Part shown: piece by piece, positions 1 through 5,111 of the stretch
How positions within the stretch are numbered: position 1 is the first letter of the stretch
How the letters are laid out: each line of letters begins with the position of its first letter
Source: JBCBST01 sp039819115
GTDB taxonomy: Bacteria > Bacteroidota > Rhodothermia > Balneolales > Balneolaceae
Assembly (NCBI GenBank): GCA_039819115.1
Contig: JBCBST010000182.1
Coordinates: 1-5,111 of the forward strand
Length of the DNA stretch: 5,111 nucleotides
Direction of reading: 5' to 3'
The notes under the pieces: model-generated
What the model saw: only the letters and a program-made list of their open reading frames with translations
What the model was told of the DNA's origin: nothing
Database searches by the model: none
Translations under genes and position numbers: made by a program

Positions 1-228
1 CTGCCCTTTAACTTTATAAAGCCACTTTTGAAGTCCATTTGCTCCTTTAATACTCAGCTTATTACAAATATTATATCGATGAGTTTGTATGGTGCGTATA
101 GAGTTTCCAAGCTTAATAGCTATCTCCTTATTTGTGAATCATTTTTCAACCAAATCAAGAACATTAATCTCGTTGGGGGTCAACATTTTTAAAGCTTCTT
201 GATAGCTTACATTTGGTATTTTTTCCAT
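1..228 (-). pseudogene. LuxR/NarL-type HTH regulator fragment with in-frame stop
   Basis: Reading the minus strand from an ATG at 228-226 gives 76 codons that stay in one frame to the window edge, broken only by a TGA at codon 30 (141-139). The reading is a recognisable LuxR/GerE helix-turn-helix. LTPNEINVLDLVEK (codons 16-29) matches the first helix and FTNKEIAIKLGNS (31-43) the scaffold helix. IRTIQTHRYNICNKL (44-58) matches the recognition helix of Bacteroidota NarL-type response regulators. The family normally has Gly at codon 30 (E-G-x-x-N-K-E-I-A), so a single GGA-to-TGA change explains the stop. A TAA lies in the same frame about 21 bases upstream of the ATG, and I see no receiver domain in the AT-rich DNA further upstream. 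So this is either a short stand-alone HTH protein or the tail of a longer regulator that lost its N-terminus. The 3' end lies outside the window. The HTH identity is firm. That the gene is dead is inferred from the stop, and a base-calling error could mimic it. Confidence 0.75.
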
Positions 229-250
229 CACCGCGAGAATTAGTTTTACT

Positions 251-292
251 TAATATTTGGCGCATTTGTATAACTTATGGCGTTTAATATTA
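251..292. repeat. imperfect AT-rich inverted repeat
   Basis: The left arm 251-263 pairs with the right arm 280-292. TAATATT pairs with AATATTA over seven bases, followed by one T-T mismatch, two G-T pairs and three G-C pairs (CGC with GCG), leaving a 16-base loop. It lies just upstream of the LuxR remnant start at 228. It could be an operator dyad, a decayed terminator or chance in AT-rich DNA. There is no clean T-tract after either arm that would make it a good terminator. Confidence 0.35.
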
Positions 293-457
293 TTTCAATA
301 CTACTCCGAACAATTTCAGTTAATCTATAGCGCATAACCCACTATACAGCAGGACGTTGAATTCTATTGGTGGACAATTACTCAAACAGCGTAGTTAAAC
401 ATGCTATCGCATTTTGCTTTTGGATACAACATAATCACACGCCAGGAACACATATCA

Positions 458-571
458 ATGGAAGCATCATCCTATATCAATCAAATCTATCTCTTCATAT
501 CCCAAAAAAGCCGTAAATTAGATCGCTTTACGCATGAATTCATTAAAGCACCAAAAGAGAAGTCCGATTAA
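458..571 (+). CDS. possible small ORF (37 aa) just ahead of mnmA
   Basis: An ATG at 458 opens a 37-codon frame that closes with TAA at 569-571, three bases before the mnmA start codon. An AGGA at 444-447, about ten bases upstream, is one of the better Shine-Dalgarno-like sites in the window. The peptide starts MEASSYINQIYLF and has a basic, polar second half (KSRKLDRFTHEFIK) with no signal peptide, cysteines or motif I recognise. The frame is open back to an ATG at 401, which would give 56 residues but has no visible ribosome binding site. The tight spacing would allow translational coupling with mnmA, as in a leader or small operon partner. It may equally be a chance frame, and homologues in related genomes would be needed to accept it. 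Confidence 0.25.
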   Translation: MEASSYINQIYLFISQKSRKLDRFTHEFIKAPKEKSD

Positions 572-574
572 ATC

Positions 575-1705
575 ATGAGTACAAAAGGCAGAGTATTAGT
601 CGCAATGAGCGGTGGGGTCGATTCCTCCGTGGCCGCCGTGATGCTTCGTGAGCAGGGTTACGAAGTGATCGGAATTACGATGAAGACCTGGGACTATCAC
701 CGGAGTGGGGGAAGTACCGGCAAGGAAACCGGATGTTGTACGGTTGAGAGTATGAATGATGCTCGTCATATTGCGGTAAATCACGGCTTTAAGCATTTCA
801 TTGTGGATATCCGGGATGAATTTGGCGGTTGGGTGATTGATCGTTTTGTGGAAGATTATGTGAGTGGTCGTACTCCAAATCCTTGTGTGTTATGTAACAC
901 CCATATCAAGTGGGCGGCCCTGCTCAAACGAGCGGATAACCTGGGGTGTGATTTTATTTCCACGGGTCATTATGCACAGATTCGCGAAGAAAACGGGCGG
1001 CATGTGATTTCCCGCGGACTCGATCCCCGCAAAGACCAGTCGTATGCACTTTGGGGGGTAAAGCAGGAACACCTGGCACGTACTATCTTTCCGTTGGGTG
1101 GATTTGAGAAAACAGAAATTCGTCAAATTGCTGAAGATCATGGGTTGCTAAACGTAGCCAACAAGCCTGATTCCTACGAAATCTGCTTTGTACCGGATGA
1201 TGACTATCGCCGTTTTCTTAAAGACAAAGTCCCCGGCTTGGAAGAGCAGGTTAAAGGAGGGAAGTTTGTAGACAAATTTGGAAAGATTGTTGGTGAGCAC
1301 GAAGGGTATCCCTTTTATACGATCGGTCAGCGCAGGGGACTTAATCTGCCGATGGGTAAACCCGTTTATGTGACCCATATCGATCCTGCGAGCAATACCA
1401 TCACGATTGGAGATAAAGAAGACCTGGTAAGTACCACGCTCAGAGCCAAAGAGATCAATCTCGTAAAGTATGATCGTATCCCGGAAGGGGGAATGCCGGT
1501 AACCGGCGCTATCCGGTACAATGATAATGGTGCGGAAGGCTTCATCACTCAAAAAGGAGAGGATGAAATTGAGGTGCACTTTCCGGCCGGGCGCGATGCC
1601 ATTACACCCGGACAAGCCGTAGTTTGCTACGAAGGAAACGATGTGGTTGGCGGTGGCTGGATCAAAAAAGTGAATGTTGGCGTAGCCGATCTGATTGACG
1701 CTTAA
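575..1705 (+). CDS. mnmA: tRNA-specific 2-thiouridylase MnmA
   Basis: This is the cytoplasmic enzyme that adenylates U34 of tRNAs for Lys, Glu and Gln and inserts sulfur at C2, taking the sulfur from a cysteine-desulfurase relay. The N-terminal PP-loop ATPase signature SGGVDSS is at residues 12-18. GRTPNPCVLCN ends at 108 and includes C104 and C107. TGHYA is at 130-134, KDQSYAL at 153-159 and the second catalytic cysteine in YEICF (C204). YTIGQRRGL at 248-256 opens the central and C-terminal tRNA-binding barrels. By family alignment C107 and C204 match E. coli C102 and C199, while C104 replaces E. coli D99. At 376 residues it is close to the usual 360-375. The start at 575 places the PP-loop 12 residues in, as expected, and a purine-rich AAAGAGAAG lies upstream at about 553-561, a weak ribosome site. 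It is the first recognisable rightward gene, 70 bases before the DUF4412-like gene, with no strong terminator between them, so read-through is possible. Family assignment is essentially certain. Confidence 0.97.
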   Translation: MSTKGRVLVAMSGGVDSSVAAVMLREQGYEVIGITMKTWDYHRSGGSTGKETGCCTVESMNDARHIAVNHGFKHFIVDIRDEFGGWVIDRFVEDYVSGRTPNPCVLCNTHIKWAALLKRADNLGCDFISTGHYAQIREENGRHVISRGLDPRKDQSYALWGVKQEHLARTIFPLGGFEKTEIRQIAEDHGLLNVANKPDSYEICFVPDDDYRRFLKDKVPGLEEQVKGGKFVDKFGKIVGEHEGYPFYTIGQRRGLNLPMGKPVYVTHIDPASNTITIGDKEDLVSTTLRAKEINLVKYDRIPEGGMPVTGAIRYNDNGAEGFITQKGEDEIEVHFPAGRDAITPGQAVVCYEGNDVVGGGWIKKVNVGVADLIDA

Positions 1706-1708
1706 GTA

Positions 1709-1765
1709 ATTCTCACGTAACATTAACCGTAGTGACAGCGTTAAAGCCGTCGTATTCTCACCTAA
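1709..1765. repeat. paired 12-base direct repeats upstream of the DUF4412-like gene
   Basis: ATTCTCACGTAA at 1709-1720 recurs as ATTCTCACCTAA at 1754-1765, identical in 11 of 12 bases and spaced 45 bases start to start. Between them sit TTAAC (1723-1727) and its reverse complement GTTAA (1740-1744). The second copy ends 10 bases before the ATG at 1776. The two copies take up much of the 70-base gap after mnmA. The layout would suit binding sites for a regulator or an RNA structure near the translation start, but no known motif is recognised and function is inference. Confidence 0.45.
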
Positions 1766-1775
1766 TTATTGGACT

Positions 1776-2528
1776 ATGTACATTAGAAAGCTATTTATCC
1801 CATTTGTATGCCTGGTATCACTGCTCTTCACGACCTCCGCTTTCGCTCAATTCCAGGGCCACATTGTGATGGATTTATACAGCACGAATAATGGCAAAAC
1901 CGAGATCAATAAAGTGAATATGTACGTCACTTCCGATCGCATTATGATTCAGGGAGATGACGAAGTGCCGTTGACAGGTGGTGTAAGTACTTCAGGGTTA
2001 CTCGTTCGTAACGACAAAAAAGACTTTGTGGTGATGACTGGTGAAAAAGAAGCGCTTCAAATTACAAAAAGCGAGATCGAACGCTTTTTCGAAATGGCGT
2101 CTATGATGGGAGGGAATAAGCAATCCCAGGTGAACGATGAGAATGCGGGTTACCGGTACACCGATAATACCCGAACCATTATGGGTAAAGAGTGTGCAGA
2201 AATGATCATAGAAAATGAGGATGAAGATGGAGGGTATCTCTCCATCTGGTTAACCAATGGTGTGGACATCAACTGGGGTATGCTCTCAGAAAGTTGGACA
2301 GGTGTTCCGGAGGATGTGGATGGCCTTGTTAACGGACTTCAACAGGAGTTTACAGGAAGCAATTTCCCCATGCTGATAGAAGCTCACGATAAAGGGAAAA
2401 CGTACAAAGTGATGGAAGTAACCCAACTGCAAAAATCAGCGGTAGCTAAGGCTATGGTTGAAATTCCATCGGGTGTTAACCTTTATGGTTTTGGAGATCT
2501 GATGATGAAAATGATGATGGGGAATTAA
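1776..2528 (+). CDS. exported DUF4412-like protein of unknown function
   Basis: The 250-residue product starts with a Sec signal peptide: basic MYIRK, a hydrophobic core to about residue 20, then SAFA before Q25, a typical signal peptidase I site. C12 lies inside the core and does not form a lipobox, so a lipoprotein is unlikely. The mature part looks like an alternating beta-strand protein (GHIVMDLYS, KVNMYVTSDRIMIQG, LLVRNDKKDFVVMTG). It carries the features I associate with DUF4412: a displayed-value strand ending in VVMTGEKEALQI, IMGKECAEMII at 135-145 and a C-terminal VEIPSGVNLYGFGDL (228-242). The end is methionine-rich (MMKMMMGN), and another Met cluster lies at 107-111. A periplasmic or outer-envelope location is likely and no enzymatic residues are evident. 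The ribosome site is weak. It sits 70 bases after mnmA and may share its transcript. The family name is recognition from memory, moderately sure; the function is unknown. Confidence 0.8.
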   Translation: MYIRKLFIPFVCLVSLLFTTSAFAQFQGHIVMDLYSTNNGKTEINKVNMYVTSDRIMIQGDDEVPLTGGVSTSGLLVRNDKKDFVVMTGEKEALQITKSEIERFFEMASMMGGNKQSQVNDENAGYRYTDNTRTIMGKECAEMIIENEDEDGGYLSIWLTNGVDINWGMLSESWTGVPEDVDGLVNGLQQEFTGSNFPMLIEAHDKGKTYKVMEVTQLQKSAVAKAMVEIPSGVNLYGFGDLMMKMMMGN

Positions 2529-2544
2529 TACTCCCCGTTTTATT
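2519..2544 (+). terminator. short hairpin with T-rich tail at the convergent junction
   Basis: GGGGA at 2519-2523 pairs with TCCCC at 2532-2536 across an eight-base loop, followed by GTTTTATT. The hairpin overlaps the stop codon of the DUF4412-like gene and the tail reaches into the last codons of the leftward yyaL. The T-rich tail is on the plus strand only, so it would mainly stop rightward transcription before it runs antisense into yyaL. The stem is only five base pairs, so it may be weak. Confidence 0.4.
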
Positions 2545-4588
2545 CATCAGCAGCTGCGGTAAGACTCCTCAGGGCATTCCGTATCGCTTCTTCGCCTACT
2601 ATAGGTTGTTCACAGGCAAAGTTCTTACATACATAAAGCGTTGGTTTGCCGTCAATAGGGGTCTGATGCTCCAGATATGGAGCCATCTTAATTAAAGCTT
2701 CATCACCGGTATTCACGTGGAAAACGGCAAAGGGATGAAAACCTGCCTCTGTGTGTTTTAACCATTCCGCCTGACCGGGTTCCGTAACCGCAAGCACGAT
2801 TTCCTGAAACGGGGCGTGTACCATTTGTATACTCTGCAAGCCGTGTGCTATGCTGGATCCGGATCGGATTAAATCGGTCGAAAATGTTTGCCCGGTCTCG
2901 TTTAACAGCTCTTCGAAAACCGAGTTTCCTGTTAAGCGACTCAGCCTGAACAAATTATTGAGGGCTACCGAGTTGGATGAGGGGATGGCTCCGTCATAAA
3001 TCTGTTTCTGATTACCCAAAGGAGTATCAGCTTCTGTTGTAAAGAAAAATCCATGATGTTCGGTATCCCAAAAACGGTGTATAAGCTGTTGATTCCAAAA
3101 CAAAGCCTGCTCTAAAAACCGTGGTTCAAATGTGGTTTGATACAATTCAATATTAGCCCATACCCAGAACGCGTAATCATCGGCAAACCCTTCAATATCC
3201 GATCGGGAGGTATGGAATACATGGTACAGTGTATCGTTCTCCACGAGATGATTCCTGATAAATTCATGAGCGGTTAGAGCACGTTTTGTAAATACATCAT
3301 GATCGAATACCCTTCCGGCCTGAGCGAGGGCTACAATCATAAGTGCATTCCAGTCCGTCAGGATTTTATCATCCAACTGGGGGTGAACCCGTTGTTCACG
3401 ATCCTGGAAAAGGGTGTGGCGAATACGGGAAAAGATAGCCTCTTCCTTTTCAACCAATGGATGCTCTAAATGAAGAATGTTGGCTCCGGTTCGTTGCCGG
3501 GTGGCTTCATCCTCAAAATTTCCCTCCGGAAAAACACCAAACGTGGTTGTTAAAAAGTCGGCGTCTTCTGAGTTAAGGAGTGCGTCAAGTTCAGGTTGCT
3601 CCCACACGTAAAACTTACCCTCTTCACCTTCCGAGTCTGCATCTTCCGCTGAATAAAAACCACCCGAGGCATTGGTGAGACAACGGGAAACATAATGGGC
3701 AATTTCTTCCACGGTTTGCTTGAATAATGGGCGTTGATTGATCTGCCATCCATAGGTATAAGCCATCATGAGCAAGGCCTGATCGTATAGCATCTTTTCA
3801 AAGTGAGGGAGAAGCCACTGTTGATCGGTAGAATATCGATGGAATCCAAAACCCACGTGGTCCCAAATACCCCCTAATCTCATATGATTAAGGGTTTCAA
3901 GCACCATATCGGAATACCCCTGTTTTCCGGATAATTGGCTCTGTTGTGCTAAAAATGTGAGGTTATGCGGGCTTGGGAATTTTGGAGCGCTTCCAAAACC
4001 TCCATAATCAGGATCGTAGCGTTGAACGAACTGTTCGGCTGCAAAATCAAGCGCTTCGGTACCAGGAAACAGGCCCGACTCAAACTCAAGGGACTTATTG
4101 AATCCTTTTTTAATCTGGTCTATGGCCTTTTGGACCCGCTCTGGCTCGTGATCCCACATCCGGATGATACCAGGAATAAGCTGTCTTAGTCCAAGGCGAT
4201 TGTATCGGGCTTCTTTGGGTATATAGGTTGCTGCAAAAAAAGGCTCTTTACCGGGAGTCATAATAATGGTAAGCGGCCACCCACCATGACCAGTAATCAT
4301 CTGGCATACGGTCATATAGGTGTTGTCTATATCGGGGCGTTCTTCTCGGTCTACTTTTACGTTGATGAAGCTTTCGTTCATAAGCTCTGCAATGCTGTCG
4401 TCTTCAAAGCTTTCATGAGCCATAACATGACACCAGTGACAGGTAGCGTACCCAATGGATAAAAAAACAGGTTTATTCTCTTCCTGTGCTTTTGCAAAAG
4501 CTTCGTCGCCCCATGGGTACCATTCTACAGGGTTGTTTTTGTGCTGTTGTAAATAGGGACTTTGCTCGTAGGCCAGTCTATTTAACAT
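2540..4588 (-). CDS. yyaL: YyaL/SSP411 family thioredoxin-domain protein (DUF255)
   Basis: This is a member of the widely conserved family that includes B. subtilis YyaL and human SPATA20. It has an N-terminal thioredoxin-like fold joined to an alpha/alpha-barrel resembling glycan epimerases and hydrolases. The start at 4588 opens MLNRLAYEQSPYLQQH, the typical family N-terminus, giving 682 residues, close to the 689 I recall for YyaL. Visible signatures are NPVEWYPWG (19-27), the redox motif CHWC (50-53), HGGWPL (101-106), GFGFHRYSTD (246-255), PHFEKMLYDQA (261-271), FYSAEDADSEG (311-321), DDKILTDWNALM (406-417), DGAIPSSNSVAL (532-543) and a late Cys pair, YVCKNFACEQP (652-662). There is no signal peptide, so it is probably cytoplasmic. 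The reaction is not established; a disulfide or glycan-related role is inference from the folds. It overlaps mgsA by 11 bases and is probably translated by coupling, with only a weak AAAAAAGA upstream. Confidence 0.95.
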   Translation of the reverse strand: MLNRLAYEQSPYLQQHKNNPVEWYPWGDEAFAKAQEENKPVFLSIGYATCHWCHVMAHESFEDDSIAELMNESFINVKVDREERPDIDNTYMTVCQMITGHGGWPLTIIMTPGKEPFFAATYIPKEARYNRLGLRQLIPGIIRMWDHEPERVQKAIDQIKKGFNKSLEFESGLFPGTEALDFAAEQFVQRYDPDYGGFGSAPKFPSPHNLTFLAQQSQLSGKQGYSDMVLETLNHMRLGGIWDHVGFGFHRYSTDQQWLLPHFEKMLYDQALLMMAYTYGWQINQRPLFKQTVEEIAHYVSRCLTNASGGFYSAEDADSEGEEGKFYVWEQPELDALLNSEDADFLTTTFGVFPEGNFEDEATRQRTGANILHLEHPLVEKEEAIFSRIRHTLFQDREQRVHPQLDDKILTDWNALMIVALAQAGRVFDHDVFTKRALTAHEFIRNHLVENDTLYHVFHTSRSDIEGFADDYAFWVWANIELYQTTFEPRFLEQALFWNQQLIHRFWDTEHHGFFFTTEADTPLGNQKQIYDGAIPSSNSVALNNLFRLSRLTGNSVFEELLNETGQTFSTDLIRSGSSIAHGLQSIQMVHAPFQEIVLAVTEPGQAEWLKHTEAGFHPFAVFHVNTGDEALIKMAPYLEHQTPIDGKPTLYVCKNFACEQPIVGEEAIRNALRSLTAAADE

Positions 4589-5069
4589 GAATATCTTTTT
4601 TGAAGCGCTTACTGTAATCGACCAGAAATCGTTCGTAAGGTTCATCCATTAAACTGGATGAGATCAGGAAATCGGCGGATGAACGGTTACATGCCAGCGG
4701 GATATTGTACACCATGCATATCCTTAAAAGAGCTTTAACATCCACATCATGGGGTTGGGCGCTTAATGGATCCCAGAAGAAAATCATGATATCGATATCA
4801 TTGTCAATAATAGCTGATCCGATTTGTAAATCGCCACCCAGCGGACCACTTTTAAAGGTCTTAACCGGCAGATCTAAGCGTTCGGCAGCCAGCGAACCGG
4901 TAGTACCCGTGCCATACAATCGATGCTGAGCAAGCACATCCCGGTTAAATTCCGCCCAGTCCAGTAAATCAAGCTTGCGATGATCATGTGCAATAAGAGC
5001 AATGTCCTTTTTCAAGGTCATGGGTTGCCGGGTATCCAGTATGGAGGGATCAAAATCTTTCTTTGCCAT
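4578..5069 (-). CDS. mgsA: methylglyoxal synthase
   Basis: The enzyme converts dihydroxyacetone phosphate to methylglyoxal and phosphate (EC 4.2.3.3) in the cytoplasm, bypassing lower glycolysis when sugar phosphates accumulate or phosphate is short. The 163-residue product aligns by eye along its length with the 152-residue E. coli MgsA. Shared blocks are IALIAHDH (23-30), LYGTGTTGSL (51-60), SGPLGGDLQIG (74-84), IFFWDPLSAQPHDVDVKALL (96-115) and the late NIPLACN (122-128). Residues matching E. coli H19, D71, D91, H98 and D101 are H28, D80, D100, H107 and D110, all present. It carries about nine more N-terminal residues than E. coli. The start at 5069 is preceded in frame by TAA nine bases upstream, so it cannot extend; M17 is an alternative. 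The ribosome site is only an A-rich run. The gene ends with TAG inside the first codons of yyaL. The 42 bases upstream to the window edge are too few to judge a promoter. Confidence 0.97.
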   Translation of the reverse strand: MAKKDFDPSILDTRQPMTLKKDIALIAHDHRKLDLLDWAEFNRDVLAQHRLYGTGTTGSLAAERLDLPVKTFKSGPLGGDLQIGSAIIDNDIDIMIFFWDPLSAQPHDVDVKALLRICMVYNIPLACNRSSADFLISSSLMDEPYERFLVDYSKRFKKDIHVK

Positions 5070-5111
5070 CTTTTTTTAGCCGTAAGATAGCATACCTTTT
5101 GTTAAGTAAGG

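Larger units (their letters stand above)
229..574. other. AT-rich spacer between the LuxR remnant and mnmA
   Basis: This stretch separates the leftward LuxR remnant from rightward mnmA, so it should hold divergent promoters. By hand count the first 360 bases of the window are about one third G+C, while mnmA lines I counted are 50-63 percent. Minus-strand reading frames upstream of the LuxR start carry closely spaced stops, so I find no hidden receiver domain. I could not identify a promoter with confidence. In particular I found no exact copy of the Bacteroidota -7 element TAnnTTTG at a suitable place. The stretch contains an imperfect inverted repeat (251-292) and a possible small ORF (458-571). 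Confidence 0.6.

Noticed and set aside
139..141. TGA read as glycine, as in the SR1/Gracilibacteria code
   Set aside because: The position does normally hold Gly, but none of the four intact genes contains an in-frame TGA, and their sequences look like Bacteroidota/Rhodothermota. A point mutation or sequencing error is the simpler reading.
331..400. Integron attC-like site (GCATAAC at 333-339, GTTAAAC at 394-400)
   Set aside because: The two ends are not good complements of each other, and the inner sequence does not form the expected paired arms. No integrase or cassette array is visible.
401..457. Longer start for the small ORF ahead of mnmA
   Set aside because: The frame is open to an ATG at 401, but no ribosome binding site precedes it. 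The ATG at 458 has an AGGA at suitable distance.
1148..1723. Long minus-strand open frame of 191 codons opposite mnmA
   Set aside because: It lies almost wholly antisense to conserved mnmA coding sequence and its product shows no recognisable family features, so it is a shadow of the real gene.
1732..1750. Hairpin GACAGC/GCCGTC as a terminator for mnmA
   Set aside because: The stem has a central mismatch and no T-run follows it, so it does not look like an intrinsic terminator.
4589..4645. Upstream start for yyaL at 4645, adding 19 residues
   Set aside because: The added residues lie wholly inside mgsA coding sequence in another frame and do not resemble the family N-terminus, which begins properly at MLNRLAYEQSPYL from 4588.

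Overview
The window looks like chromosomal DNA from a member of the Bacteroidota/Rhodothermota group (Balneola-like or a relative). This rests on three things. The MnmA reads like the variant I know from that group (TWDY near residue 38, GCC near 53-55, a Cys-x-x-Cys active site). A secreted DUF4412-type protein is present. Start sites have weak or absent Shine-Dalgarno sequences. The assignment is inference and could be wrong at family level.

Layout. Positions 1-228 (minus strand) hold the DNA-binding end of a LuxR/NarL-type regulator, cut by an in-frame TGA and running off the left edge. Positions 229-574 are AT-rich and mostly non-coding, with an imperfect inverted repeat and a possible 37-codon ORF (458-571) ending 3 bases before the next gene. 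Then come two plus-strand genes: mnmA (575-1705), the tRNA 2-thiouridylase, and a signal-peptide DUF4412-like protein (1776-2528). Between them lies a near-perfect 12-base direct repeat. A short hairpin with a T-rich tail sits over the stop codon of the second gene. From the right edge, reading leftward and converging on that hairpin, comes a two-gene unit: methylglyoxal synthase mgsA (5069-4578), then a YyaL/SSP411 thioredoxin-domain protein (4588-2540). The two overlap by 11 bases and are probably translationally coupled.

The intact genes are mostly housekeeping: tRNA wobble modification, a methylglyoxal bypass of lower glycolysis, an envelope protein of unknown role and a widely conserved protein of unsettled function. 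I see no mobile element, CRISPR array, tRNA or rRNA, and no convincing new multi-gene system. The points most worth a second look are the broken LuxR regulator, the mgsA-yyaL overlap, the small ORF ahead of mnmA and the paired repeats upstream of the DUF4412 gene.
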